From Cellulomonas sp. NTE-D12 (lineage in GTDB: Bacteria > Actinomycetota > Actinomycetes > Actinomycetales > Cellulomonadaceae): DNA of 64,000 bases. The notes beneath the pieces were generated by a model. That model saw nothing but the letters and a program-made list of their open reading frames with translations. It did no database searches and had not been told where the DNA came from. How positions within the stretch are numbered: the stretch's first letter is position 1; each line of letters opens with the position of its first letter. The stretch is from NCBI RefSeq assembly GCF_027923705.1, contig NZ_AP026442.1, positions 558,001-622,000 of the forward strand, given 5' to 3'. The position numbers and the translations under genes were made by a program. Below are positions 44,000-52,906 of the stretch, in pieces.

Positions 44000-45297
44000 G
44001 CGCCACGTTCTCCTCCCTCCGCTTCCGCAACTACCGGCTGTGGTTCGGCGGCGCCCTCGTCGCCAACATCGGCACCTGGATGCAGCGCGTCGCGCAGGAC
44101 TGGCTGGTGCTGACCCAGCTCTCCCACGACTCAGGCGTGGCCGTCGGCGTGGTCACCGCGCTGCAGTTCGCGCCGATCCTGGCACTGTCGGCGTGGGCCG
44201 GCGTGCTGGCCGACCGGGTGGACCGTCGCAAGCTGCTGATGCTGACCCAGGGCCTGATGGGTGTGCTCGCGGCCGGGCTCGGCGCGCTGGTGCTGAGCGG
44301 GCACGCGCAGCTGTGGCACGTGTACCTGTTCGCCCTGGCGCTCGGTGCCGTCTCGGCCGTCGACGCACCCGTCCGGCAGACGTTCGTCGCCGAGCTGGTG
44401 CCGCCGGACAAGCTGTCCAACGCCGTCGGCCTGAACAGCGCGTCCTTCAACGCCGCCCGCCTGATCGGCCCCGGCCTCGCCGGGCTGCTGATCGCGGCGG
44501 TCGGCACCGGCTGGGTGTTCGGAATCAACGCGATCTCGTTCGCCGGCACCATCTTCGCGCTGGTCTGGATGCACCCCGGCGAGCTGCACCGGATGCCGCT
44601 GGCGCCTCGCGCCAAGGGTCAGATCCGCGAGGGCCTGGCCTACGTGCGCCACCGCACGGACATCATGCTGATCATGGTGGTGATGAGCGTCGTCTCGACG
44701 TTCGGCCTCAACTTCCAGCTGACCAGCGCCATGATGGCCCGCACCGTCTTCCACAAGGGTGCAGGCCAGTACGGCATCCTCGGCTCGATCCTGGCGATCG
44801 GTTCCCTGGCCGGTGCGCTGCTCGCCGCGCGCCGCGAGCGGCCCCGCGTGCGGCTGGTGATCGGCGCGGCGTTCGCCTTCGGAGTGGCTGCCGGCGTGCT
44901 GGCCCTGATGCCGACGTACCCGTCGTTCGCGATCGCCTGCATCCCCGTCGGCCTCGCGTCGCTCACGATGATGACGGCGGCCAACGCGACCATCCAGATG
45001 AGCACCGACCCCGCGGTCCGTGGCCGCGTGATGTCCCTCTACATGATGGTGTTCATGGGCGCGACGCCCATCGGCTCGCCGGTGGTCGGCTGGATCGGCC
45101 AGCAGTTCGGCGCCCGCTGGTCCATCGGCATCGGCTCCATCACGGCGCTCCTCGTCTCGACGGGCGCCGCGATCTGGGCGGCTCGGGCGTGGCGGGTGCA
45201 GGTGCGGCTTCGGACGCGCGGTCGGCCGTACCTGGTGGTCCGCCACCTCGAGGCGCCGACGGAGGCCGCGACCGAGGTGGTCCGCACCGCGGCGTAG
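43996..45297 (+). CDS. MFS exporter (MFS_3 / EntS-like)
   Basis: A 433-residue permease with about 11-12 helices. It opens with SLRFRNYRLWFGGALVANIGTWMQRVAQDWLVL and has the cytosolic loop GVLADRVDRRKLL, both typical of the MFS_3 group of drug and siderophore exporters. It is coupled to marR by a 4-nt overlap. MarR-MFS pairs commonly give inducible efflux of a toxic compound. The substrate is unknown. Confidence 0.92.
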   Translation: MSATFSSLRFRNYRLWFGGALVANIGTWMQRVAQDWLVLTQLSHDSGVAVGVVTALQFAPILALSAWAGVLADRVDRRKLLMLTQGLMGVLAAGLGALVLSGHAQLWHVYLFALALGAVSAVDAPVRQTFVAELVPPDKLSNAVGLNSASFNAARLIGPGLAGLLIAAVGTGWVFGINAISFAGTIFALVWMHPGELHRMPLAPRAKGQIREGLAYVRHRTDIMLIMVVMSVVSTFGLNFQLTSAMMARTVFHKGAGQYGILGSILAIGSLAGALLAARRERPRVRLVIGAAFAFGVAAGVLALMPTYPSFAIACIPVGLASLTMMTAANATIQMSTDPAVRGRVMSLYMMVFMGATPIGSPVVGWIGQQFGARWSIGIGSITALLVSTGAAIWAARAWRVQVRLRTRGRPYLVVRHLEAPTEAATEVVRTAA

Positions 45298-45429
45298 CGC
45301 CGCGTCCGGGAGGCGGCCTGAGCCGTCCGTCGGCGTACGACGTGGCACACGGGTGAACCGCCCGCCCCACCGGGGTGAACTCGACGACCGCCCGGCGGTC
45401 CCCGGTGTCCGATATGTCACGATCACGGG

Positions 45430-47193
45430 ATGCAGGACGACCAGCCGACGGCAGCCCGCTCGCCGTGGCCGCGTCGTCTGCTGCTCACCGGCCTCGGCGT
45501 CGCCGTCGTGCTGGTCCTCGCCGCCGGCTGGCTCGCGCTGCGGGTCTACCAGGCCGGCACGGCGCTCGCGGAGGCGCAGCGCGCGCTGCCCTCGGGCGCC
45601 GCGAGCCTCAGCGCCACCGACGTGTCGGCGGTGAGCACGGCGCTGCCGCACGTCCGCAGCGACCTGGCCAGGGCGCGGTCGGCCGCCTCGGACCCGGTGT
45701 GGCGCGTCGCCGAGCACCTGCCCTGGGCGGGTGCGCAGCTGAACGCGGTCCGGGTCGTCACCGTCGCGCTCGACGACGTGGTGAGCTCCGCCGGTCCGGT
45801 GCTCGACCGGGCCCAGGGCGTCCTCGCGGCGCGGGACACGCTGCTGAGCAACGGCCGCGTCAACCTGGCACCGTTCACCGATGTCGAGCCGGAGCTGACG
45901 CGGGCCGCCCAGGTGTCCACCGCCGCCGCCGCGCGGGTCCAGGCGATCGACACCCGCCGCCTCGTGCACCGCCTGGCGGGGCCGGTGGGCACCGTGCAGC
46001 AGCTGCTGCCCAAGCTGGCGTCGGCGCTGGACACCGGTTCGCAGCTCGCCGCGCTGGTGCCACCGATGCTCGGTGCCGACGGACCACGCACGTACCTCGT
46101 CGTCGCACTGAACTCGGCCGAGCTGCGCAGCGCCGGCGGCATCGTCGGCGCCGTCGCGGCGGTGCAGGTGGACCACGGCGTCGTCCGCCTGGTCGACCAC
46201 CGGTCCACGGCCGACTTCACCGAGCTCGCCCAGCCGGTGCTGCCGCTCACCGACGCCGAGCTCGCGATCGACACCGACCGCCTCGGCCGCTGGGTGCAGG
46301 ACTCGGTGCTGACGCCGGACTTCCCCCGCTCCGCGCAGCTGATCGCCGCCCACTGGGCCAAGGACGTCGGCGGCACGGTCGACGGCGTGATCGCCACCGA
46401 CCCGATCGCGGTGTCCTACCTGCTCGGCGCCGTCGGCGGCGTGCAGACGTCCAGCGGCACGCTCGACCAGCAGTCGGCGGTGCCGTCCCTGCTGCGCGAC
46501 CCGTACGTGGGCGGCCTCGCGGCGAAGGCGGCGGACCAGTACTTCGCCCAGGCGGCGACGGCCATCTTCGGCGCGGTCGTCAGCGGCAAGGGCGACCCCG
46601 GGCGGCTGGTCGACGCGATGGCGAAGGCCGCGTCGGACGGCCGCGTCCGCGTGTGGTCCGCGCACCCCGAGGAGGAGCAGCGGCTGTCCGTCCGCACCCT
46701 CGGCGGCGCGTTCCTCAGCGGGCCGTACGCCGACGCGACGGGCGTGTTCCTCGACGACGGCACCGGTGGGAAGCTCGACTACTACCTCCGCACCGCCGTC
46801 ACGGTGGAGAACCTGCGCTGCACCGGTCCCACGCCGACCGCGGACGTGCGCCTGGACCTGACCTACAGCCCGCCGGCGGACGTGGCGTCGTGGCCACGGG
46901 AGACCGCCGGTCGGGCCACCGGGTTCGCCCCGGGGTCGCTGGTCACGGACCTGACGGTGTACGCCGCCCAGGGTGCGGCGCTGCCGTCGCTGCGCCTGGG
47001 CGACGACGCCGTCGTGTCCGGCCTCGCCGCGCAGCAGGCGGGCCGGCAGGTGCAGGTCGTCTCGAGCGTCCTGGCACCCGGGCAGAGCGCGACCTACCGG
47101 GTCCAGGTTCCGGTGCGGCACGGTGCGGTGCAGGTCTGGGCGACGCCCACGGTGGCGTCGGGTGGCCTCGTCACCGCCACCTGCCCGTCCTGA
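45430..47193 (+). CDS. DUF4012 membrane-anchored protein
   Basis: A 587-residue protein. A short cytosolic end and one helix (about 17-38) anchor a large extracellular part containing the DUF4012 domain (about 240-590). Recognisable stretches include TYLVVALNSAELRSAGGIVGAVAAVQV and GVIATDPIAVSYLLGAVGGV. DUF4012 proteins resemble LCP-associated or cell-wall proteins in actinobacteria; their activity is unknown. The ATG has only a weak purine tract before it. The neighbouring LAxTG gene suggests an envelope context. Confidence 0.85.
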   Translation: MQDDQPTAARSPWPRRLLLTGLGVAVVLVLAAGWLALRVYQAGTALAEAQRALPSGAASLSATDVSAVSTALPHVRSDLARARSAASDPVWRVAEHLPWAGAQLNAVRVVTVALDDVVSSAGPVLDRAQGVLAARDTLLSNGRVNLAPFTDVEPELTRAAQVSTAAAARVQAIDTRRLVHRLAGPVGTVQQLLPKLASALDTGSQLAALVPPMLGADGPRTYLVVALNSAELRSAGGIVGAVAAVQVDHGVVRLVDHRSTADFTELAQPVLPLTDAELAIDTDRLGRWVQDSVLTPDFPRSAQLIAAHWAKDVGGTVDGVIATDPIAVSYLLGAVGGVQTSSGTLDQQSAVPSLLRDPYVGGLAAKAADQYFAQAATAIFGAVVSGKGDPGRLVDAMAKAASDGRVRVWSAHPEEEQRLSVRTLGGAFLSGPYADATGVFLDDGTGGKLDYYLRTAVTVENLRCTGPTPTADVRLDLTYSPPADVASWPRETAGRATGFAPGSLVTDLTVYAAQGAALPSLRLGDDAVVSGLAAQQAGRQVQVVSSVLAPGQSATYRVQVPVRHGAVQVWATPTVASGGLVTATCPS

Positions 47194-47310
47194 ACCCGGT
47201 CCGACTAGCACAAATCACCCGGTCAAGGGCCCGATTGCACCCGCACGAACCGTGTCCGTTGCGCGAAGATTGTCCGGTTGGTACCCATTGTCGAGCCAGG
47301 GCGGCACACC

Positions 47311-48027
47311 ATGACCACGCACGCGCGACGCGGACTGATCGTCATCATGGCGCTCCTCGTCGGTCTGTTCGTCGCCGGACCGGCGGGAGCGAGCACCCTG
47401 CCCACCGAGCCGGGGCCGTCGGGGACTCCGTGCCCGACGGACCGTCCTGGCTACGCCGCTCCCGGCGTCTGCCAGCTCACCGCGCACGTCAACCCCGTCT
47501 GCGTGAACGACGTGCCGCTGCTGAAGTACTCGCTCGAGGAGATGGGCACCACCCTCACCACGGCGACGATCACCTGGGTGCACCCCGGCGGCACGGACGT
47601 GGTGCTCACCGACCAGCCGCTCAACGGCACGCTCCTGTGGCCGGGCGCCGTCCTGGACAACAAGGGCACGATCGTCGACTGGCCCGGCTGGACGCAGCAG
47701 TCCGACGGCAGCTGGACCCGCGGTGACGCCTTCGACTGGGCCCGGCAGCCCGTCGAGGTGCGTTTCGAGGTCAACCCGTCCACCGTCGCGACGGTGAGCT
47801 ACCCGGCCGTCGCCGGCGCGTGCGACCCGGTGAACTCGGCGGTCCTCGCGGCGGACGACGTCACACCGACCTCGTCCGTGCGGTCGGCCGTGCTGGCCGC
47901 CACCGGTTCCGACGTGGCGCCGTACGCCTTCGGCGGTGCCGGGCTGGTGCTGCTCGGCACGCTGCTGCTGGTGATCCGGGCGGCCATGCACCGCCAGGCG
48001 CGTCAGACGAGGCGCTCGACCACGTAG
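47311..48027 (+). CDS. Sortase-anchored surface protein (LAxTG motif)
   Basis: A 238-residue exported protein with an N-terminal signal peptide (about 1-28). A Cys-containing extracellular domain follows with Gly/Pro/Thr loops (about 30-195). The C-terminus is a typical sorting signal: LAATG, a hydrophobic helix (FGGAGLVLLGTLLLVI) and the basic tail HRQARQTRRS. LAxTG is the variant used by class E sortases in high-G+C actinobacteria. The ATG at 47311 is chosen because a normal signal peptide begins there. The last 25 bp overlap the convergent serC end. Confidence 0.85.
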   Translation: MTTHARRGLIVIMALLVGLFVAGPAGASTLPTEPGPSGTPCPTDRPGYAAPGVCQLTAHVNPVCVNDVPLLKYSLEEMGTTLTTATITWVHPGGTDVVLTDQPLNGTLLWPGAVLDNKGTIVDWPGWTQQSDGSWTRGDAFDWARQPVEVRFEVNPSTVATVSYPAVAGACDPVNSAVLAADDVTPTSSVRSAVLAATGSDVAPYAFGGAGLVLLGTLLLVIRAAMHRQARQTRRSTT

Positions 48028-49136
48028 TCGATGCAGGCGGTGAGGGCCAGCACGTCGTCGGGCTCCACCGCCGGGAACATGCCGATCCGCAGCTGGTTGC
48101 GACCTAGGCGGCGGTAGGGCTCGGTGTCCACGATGCCGTGGGCACGGAGCACCGCCGCCACCGTGTCCGCCTGCACGTCCTCCGCGAGGTCCACCGTGCC
48201 GACCACGGTGGACCTCGCGGCTGCGTCGGCGACGAACGGGCTCGCCCAGTCTCGCGACTCCGCCCACGAGTACAGGTGCCCGGCGGACGTGGCGCTGCGT
48301 GCCGCGGCCCACTCCAGACCCCCCTGCTCGAGCATCCAGTCCAGCTGCTCGGCGAGCAGCACCAGCGTCGCCACGGCGGGGGTGTTCAGGGTCTGGTCCA
48401 GCCGGGAGTTGGTCACCGCGGCGCTGAAGGAGAGGAACTCGGGGATCCAGCGGTCGCCGGTCTCGATCCGGGCGGAGCGCTCGACGGCGGCGGTCGAGAC
48501 GAGGGCCAACCAGAGGCCGCCGTCGGAGGCGAACACCTTCTGCGGCGCGAAGTAGTAGACGTCCGTCTGCCGCACGTCCACCGGCAGCGCGCCGGCGCCG
48601 GACGTCGCGTCGACGAGGACCAGGGCACCCTGCTCGCGCGAGCCGGCCACCCGGCGCACCGGCGCCATCGCACCGGTGGAGGTCTCGTTGTGCGGCCACG
48701 CGTACACGTCGACGCCGTCGACGTGCTCCGGCACCACCATCGAACCGGGCTCGGCCGTCACCACGTGCGGCTCGGCCAGGAACGGGGCGCGGGACGTCGA
48801 GGTGACGAACTTGGCGCCGAACTCGCCGAACGAGGCGTGCGCCGCGCGGTGGTCGACCAGGCAGGCCGTCGCCATCGCCCAGAACGCGTTGGTGCCGCCG
48901 TTGCCGAGCACCACCTCGTACCCGTCGGGCGCGTCGAACAGCGCGGTCAGCCCCGCGCGCACCCGGCCGACGAGCGCTCGGACCGGCTTCTGCCGGTGCG
49001 ACGTGCCGAGCAGCGAGCCGCCCACCGCGGCGAGCGCGGCCACCTGCTCGGGCCGGACCTTGGACGGGCCGCAGCCGAACCGTCCGTCCCGGGGCAGCAG
49101 GTCGGCAGGGATGTGCAGGTCGGGAGCCGTGGCCAC
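48003..49136 (-). CDS. serC: Phosphoserine aminotransferase
   Basis: A 377-residue class V PLP aminotransferase that converts 3-phosphohydroxypyruvate and glutamate to phosphoserine in serine synthesis. It opens with FGCGPSKVR, has GNGGTNAFW for cofactor phosphate, and Lys200 in YYFAPQKVFASDGG holds PLP. It is the mycobacterial-type SerC. I choose the GTG at 49136, which has TATCCT exactly 7 nt upstream (leaderless). A longer version to 49196 would cover that promoter. Confidence 0.94.
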   Translation of the reverse strand: MATAPDLHIPADLLPRDGRFGCGPSKVRPEQVAALAAVGGSLLGTSHRQKPVRALVGRVRAGLTALFDAPDGYEVVLGNGGTNAFWAMATACLVDHRAAHASFGEFGAKFVTSTSRAPFLAEPHVVTAEPGSMVVPEHVDGVDVYAWPHNETSTGAMAPVRRVAGSREQGALVLVDATSGAGALPVDVRQTDVYYFAPQKVFASDGGLWLALVSTAAVERSARIETGDRWIPEFLSFSAAVTNSRLDQTLNTPAVATLVLLAEQLDWMLEQGGLEWAAARSATSAGHLYSWAESRDWASPFVADAAARSTVVGTVDLAEDVQADTVAAVLRAHGIVDTEPYRRLGRNQLRIGMFPAVEPDDVLALTACIDYVVERLV

Positions 49137-49234
49137 GACGCCGAGGATAGGCGGTCGGCCCCGCGGCTCGTCGGTGTGACCAACTACCCTGGTCACGCGG
49201 GCGCGCGGCCCGACGATGCATGGGGAGGCGTGCC

Positions 49235-49930
49235 GTGACCGACCTGATCGACACCACCGAGATGTACCTCAAGACCATCTACGAGCTGGTCGAGGAGGGC
49301 ATCCCGCCGTTGCGCGCCCGGATCGCCGAGCGGCTCGGGCACTCCGGCCCCACCGTCTCGCAGACCGTGGCGCGGATGGAGCGGGACGGTCTGGTGGTGC
49401 TCAGCGGGGACCGGCACCTCGAGCTCACCCCGCAGGGGATGGCACGAGCCACCCGCGTGATGCGCAAGCACCGGCTCGCCGAGCGGCTGCTGACGGATGT
49501 GATCGGCCTGGACTGGCCGCACGTCCACGAGGAGGCGTGCCGCTGGGAGCACGTGATGAGCGAGCAGGTGGAGCGGCGGCTGGCCGCGCTGCTGGAGCAC
49601 CCGCGGTTCGACCCCTACGGCAACCCGATCCCCGGGCTGGACGAGCTCGGGGAGCGGCCCACCGGCGTGGGGTTCCTGGACGACGTCGCGCCTCTCGCGG
49701 GCGAGGGCGTCCCCACGGCGGCCGCCCAGGTGGTGGTCGCCCGGATCGCCGAGCCCCTGCAGGTGGACACCGAGCTGCTCGCGCGGCTCTCGGACGCCGG
49801 TGTGACACCCGGCGCACGGGTGGACGTGGAACGCGGCGAGGGCGTGGTGACGGTGGGCGTGCCGGGGTCGGGTGTGGTGCTGGACCTGCCCGACGACGTG
49901 GCCCGACACATCTTCGTGTCCGTGTCCTGA
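49235..49930 (+). CDS. DtxR/IdeR-family iron-dependent regulator
   Basis: A 231-residue metalloregulator. A winged helix (about 1-73) leads to a metal-binding dimerisation domain (74-140) and a C-terminal SH3-like FeoA domain (about 150-230). Counting from the chosen GTG, Met10, Cys102, Glu105 and His106 (primary site) and His79, Glu83 and His98 (ancillary site) fall at exactly the numbers of DtxR. This supports both function and the start codon, and GGGGAGG lies upstream. It should repress iron-uptake genes when Fe(II) is plentiful; none is in this window. Confidence 0.95.
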   Translation: MTDLIDTTEMYLKTIYELVEEGIPPLRARIAERLGHSGPTVSQTVARMERDGLVVLSGDRHLELTPQGMARATRVMRKHRLAERLLTDVIGLDWPHVHEEACRWEHVMSEQVERRLAALLEHPRFDPYGNPIPGLDELGERPTGVGFLDDVAPLAGEGVPTAAAQVVVARIAEPLQVDTELLARLSDAGVTPGARVDVERGEGVVTVGVPGSGVVLDLPDDVARHIFVSVS

Positions 49931-50115
49931 ACCACACGGTCGCGCCCGGACTGAGTGACGGGTGCGCTGTGGGCCCGCTCGGCTTCCGCTGTGGGCCGCC
50001 TCTGACCTGCGGCGATGCGCTGGGCCGAACGGGTGAGGGCATGACCTTCGTCCCGTGCGCCTCCGGCGTCCCGGTCGCTCGTCCGACTTCTTCACGACAT
50101 CGTCGTGACCGGAGC

Positions 50116-50145
50116 GTGACAATCGCCGGAACCGTCGGGTACGTT
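50116..50145 (+). promoter_or_regulatory. Predicted promoter of the riboswitch-NlpC/P60 transcript
   Basis: GTGACA and TACGTT are separated by 18 nt, placing a start near 50152, about 35 nt before the first conserved riboswitch element. The stretch 49931-50115 before it contains nothing else I can identify. Confidence 0.5.
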
Positions 50146-50184
50146 CGTCCTGCTTCACGGAACCCTCCTCCGAGAAGCCCTCGA

Positions 50185-50365
50185 GCGGAACGCCGAACCC
50201 TGCCGCCGATCGAGGTTCCGTACTACTCGCCGGCAGGGGCGGGGGACCCAAATCGTGGGCACCGGTGACGGTGTCCTTGGGGTGAAGCCGGGCGGACGGT
50301 CCTCGGATCGTGCGCCCGACCGGGTGTTCTCCCACCCGAACCCGACAGCTGACCTCGCAGGCGCA
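50185..50365 (+). ncRNA. c-di-AMP riboswitch (ydaO-yuaA type)
   Basis: All hallmark segments of the ydaO-yuaA motif occur in order: CGCCGAACCCTGCCG (from 50190), GGGGGACCCA (50241-50250), TTGGGGTGAA (50277-50286) and CCGAACCCGACAGCT with ACCTCGCAGGCG (50339-50363). It ends 16 nt before the NlpC/P60 start. In actinobacteria this class controls cell-wall hydrolase genes, generally switching them off when c-di-AMP is high. No separate terminator hairpin is evident, so control of translation start is possible. Confidence 0.92.
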
Positions 50366-50381
50366 CGGAGAGGCACACCTG

Positions 50382-51146
50382 TTGTCCCAGAGCACTGTTC
50401 GCGCCCGGCACCGGGCCGCACGCCGTCCGTCCACCCCCCTCACCCAGCTCGCCTCCACCGCCACCGCGCAGATGGCCGTCGTCGGCCGTCGCACCGCGGT
50501 GGTCGCTGCGTCTTCGGGGCTCGTCGTCTCGGTTCTGGGCGCTGCGCCGGCGATCGCCGAGCCCAACGACGCCTCGGGCCTCGCCTCGGTGGACACCGCG
50601 ACGCTGACGGGGGCCGCTCGCGCCGCTCTCGACGCCGCCCCCGTGGTGACCGCTCCTGACCAGGCCACCTGGACCCTCGACGTCGACGACGTCACCGCCG
50701 TCAAGCCGGCACCGGTCGTCAAGGCCAAGACCACCGCCACCAGCCGCACGGCGACCGCGACCTCGCGCTCCACCGTCCGCGCTGCTGCGACGGTCGCTGC
50801 GCCTCCGAGCGTCGCCGGCAGCGCCGTGCTGCAGATCGCGGCTCGTTACGTGGGCGTCCCGTACGTCTACGGCGGCACCACGCCGTCGGGCTTCGACTGC
50901 TCCGGCTTCACGCAGTACGTCTACGCGCAGCTCGGCATCAGCCTGCCGCGCACCGCCGAGGCCCAGCGCAGCGCCGGCACGATCGTCTCGCGCGCCGACG
51001 CGCAGCCCGGTGACCTGATCTACTCGCCCGGCCACATCGCGATCTACGCGGGCGGCGACATGGAGATCGACGCCCCGCGCCCGGGCGGCTCGGTCCAGTT
51101 CCGCTCGATCTGGCAGAGCGCCCCGGTGTTCATCCGGGTGTCCTGA
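50382..51146 (+). CDS. NlpC/P60 peptidoglycan endopeptidase
   Basis: A 254-residue exported hydrolase that cuts D-Glu/meso-DAP-type bonds in wall peptides. A long N-terminal export signal (about 1-60, ending APAIAEP) and a Thr/Ala/Lys-rich linker precede the NlpC/P60 domain (145-254). That domain has catalytic Cys173 (FDCSGF) and His218 (PGHIAIY), followed by DAPRPGG. The TTG start is chosen because GGAGAGG lies 8 nt upstream, right behind the riboswitch; the longer frame would read through the riboswitch. A strong terminator follows. Confidence 0.92.
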   Translation: MSQSTVRARHRAARRPSTPLTQLASTATAQMAVVGRRTAVVAASSGLVVSVLGAAPAIAEPNDASGLASVDTATLTGAARAALDAAPVVTAPDQATWTLDVDDVTAVKPAPVVKAKTTATSRTATATSRSTVRAAATVAAPPSVAGSAVLQIAARYVGVPYVYGGTTPSGFDCSGFTQYVYAQLGISLPRTAEAQRSAGTIVSRADAQPGDLIYSPGHIAIYAGGDMEIDAPRPGGSVQFRSIWQSAPVFIRVS

Positions 51147-51177
51147 CCACCCCCGCCGGCACGCCGGCACTGCTTCA

Positions 51178-51214
51178 CGACGAGGCCCCGACCGACACGG
51201 TCGGGGCCTCGTCG
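51178..51214 (+). terminator. Terminator of the NlpC/P60 gene
   Basis: CGACGAGGCCCCGACC (51178-51193) and GGTCGGGGCCTCGTCG (51199-51214) form a perfect 16-bp stem with a 5-nt loop, 31 nt after the stop. Confidence 0.93.
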
Positions 51215-51321
51215 CACATTCGGCTGGACCACGACGGTTACCCTGGGTCCGCACCACGCGAGTTGCCTGAAGTCACGGGCCGGCAGCCAGCCGGTCCGAC
51301 CGCGAAGGTCAGGAGAACGCC

Positions 51322-51891
51322 GTGCTGACGACCGGACCCCTCGACGAGGTGCCTGCAGGAGCCCCGCAGCCCGCGGGCGCCCACGGCACCGGAGCCTCGC
51401 TCCCGCGAGCGCTGCTCCTGAACGCCAGCGGGGAGCCGCTGTGCGTGGTGAGCCTGCACCGGGCGGTCGTGCTGGTGATGACCGGCAAGGCGACCGTGCT
51501 GGAGTCGGAGGGCCGGCTGCTGCACTCCGAGCGGGCGGCGATCCCCCTGCCGGTGGTCCTGTCGCTGACGCGGTACGTCCACGTGCCGACCCGCCGACCC
51601 GTGCCGCCCACCCGGCGCACGGTGCTGCAGCGCGACGACCACCGCTGCGCGTACTGCGGCGGGGGAGCGGACACCGTCGACCACGTGCTGCCGCGGTCGC
51701 GCGGCGGTCGGCACGAGTGGGGCAACGTGGTCGCGGCCTGCGTCCGCTGCAACCACCGCAAGGCCGACCACCTGCTGCACGAGCTGGGCTGGGAGCTGCG
51801 GTTCACCCCTCGGGCGCCGCGGTGGTCGGTCGCCTTCGGGGCGGCCGCCGTCCGGGCCGAGCCGGTGTGGAGCCGCTACCTCGCAGCCTGA
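51322..51891 (+). CDS. HNH-endonuclease-fold protein
   Basis: A 189-residue protein. The HNH domain (about 95-155) contains CAYC and CVRC zinc-knuckle pairs and the core VDHVLPRSRGG...WGNVVAAC, with the first His and Asn of the motif present. An N-terminal region of about 90 residues resembles the restriction-like 5-methylcytosine HNH group common in actinobacteria. The GTG follows AGGAGA. A TACCCT box at about 51240 and an 80-nt leader precede it. The cellular role is unknown. Confidence 0.88.
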   Translation: MLTTGPLDEVPAGAPQPAGAHGTGASLPRALLLNASGEPLCVVSLHRAVVLVMTGKATVLESEGRLLHSERAAIPLPVVLSLTRYVHVPTRRPVPPTRRTVLQRDDHRCAYCGGGADTVDHVLPRSRGGRHEWGNVVAACVRCNHRKADHLLHELGWELRFTPRAPRWSVAFGAAAVRAEPVWSRYLAA

Positions 51892-51960
51892 GCGGTTTCC
51901 CCGCTTCATCCCATCGTTGCGTCAAGGGCGTGCCACGATGGGCTGAAGGAGGTACCGATC

Positions 51961-52899
51961 ATGTCGCACGAGAACGTGATCCTGGTGGGCCTGGACGGAT
52001 CGGACGCTGCGTTGCACGCCCTGGACTGGGCGACGCAGGAGGCACGGGTGCGGCAGTGGGGGCTGCGGCTGGTGTGCAGCTACGCACTCCCGTCGTTCGC
52101 AGCGGCCTCGTTGGACGGCGGGTACGCCGCTCTGGACGACTCGGCGATCCGCGCCGGTGCGGAGGCGGTGCTGACCGAGGCGCTCGCCCGGGTCGCCGGT
52201 TCCGGTCTGCCCGTCACCAGCCACGTGGCGGTGGGCGACGCCACCGCGGTGCTCGTGGACGAGTCCCGTGAGGTCGGCCTGGTGGTGGTCGGCACCCGAG
52301 GTGGTGGCGGGTTCGCCGAGCGGCTGCTCGGGACCGTCTCCTCGGCGCTGCCCGCGCACGCCAAGTGCCCCACGGTGGTGGTGCCGCTCCGGGCGGCCCG
52401 GGGCGCGCAGGAGCCGACGGACGCCCCGGTCCCTCCGGTGACGCCGGTGCGCCGCGTGATGGTCGGTGTCGACGGCTCCCCGCAGTCCGAGCTGGCGCTG
52501 CGCTGCGCCCTGCGGGAGGCGCGCCGGTGGCAGGCGACCGTGGTGGTGGTGTCCGCCGTGCCGGTGAACACGGTCACCGGGGTGCTGGCCTGGCTGCCCG
52601 AGCCGGTCGACCACAGTGCGGTGCTGGCGGACGTCGAGGAGTCGCTGCGGCTGGTGCTCGAGCGGGTGGCCGACGACGCGCAGGGGCTCACCGTCGAGCG
52701 CCAGGTGCTGGACGGCACCGGGGCCGCCGTGCTGACCGACATGTCCGCGGAGGCCGACCTGCTGGTGGTGGGCTCGCGCGGACGTGGGGGCTTCACCGGG
52801 CTGCTGCTCGGGTCGACCAGCCAGGCGGTGCTGCACCATGCGCAGTGCCCGGTGCTGGTGGTGACCAAGGGAGCCGATCCCGAGCCGACGGCGGCCTGA
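51961..52899 (+). CDS. Universal stress protein with two Usp domains
   Basis: A 312-residue tandem UspA protein (domains about 4-147 and 164-305). Both domains keep the ATP-binding pattern G-x2-G-x9-G-S/T: GTRGGGGFAERLLGTVS and GSRGRGGFTGLLLGSTS. Such proteins are induced in stress and dormancy in actinobacteria. AAGGAGG precedes the ATG with good spacing. It is monocistronic and convergent with the Lrp gene, the two stops being only 7 nt apart. Confidence 0.94.
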   Translation: MSHENVILVGLDGSDAALHALDWATQEARVRQWGLRLVCSYALPSFAAASLDGGYAALDDSAIRAGAEAVLTEALARVAGSGLPVTSHVAVGDATAVLVDESREVGLVVVGTRGGGGFAERLLGTVSSALPAHAKCPTVVVPLRAARGAQEPTDAPVPPVTPVRRVMVGVDGSPQSELALRCALREARRWQATVVVVSAVPVNTVTGVLAWLPEPVDHSAVLADVEESLRLVLERVADDAQGLTVERQVLDGTGAAVLTDMSAEADLLVVGSRGRGGFTGLLLGSTSQAVLHHAQCPVLVVTKGADPEPTAA

Positions 52900-52906
52900 G
52901 CCGCGC

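Noticed and set aside
44131..47211. A 1,026-codon open frame on the minus strand across the MFS and DUF4012 genes
   Set aside because: It is antisense to two well-supported genes, rich in His/Arg/Gly/Asp, has no ribosome site or domain, and reflects the scarcity of stops at 73% G+C. The same holds for the other very long antisense frames, such as those opposite groL and the amylopullulanase.
49216..50268. A 350-codon frame overlapping the DtxR-type gene
   Set aside because: Wrong frame: the overlapping frame carries every DtxR metal ligand at the expected number, while this one is Arg/Gly-rich without motifs and runs into the riboswitch.
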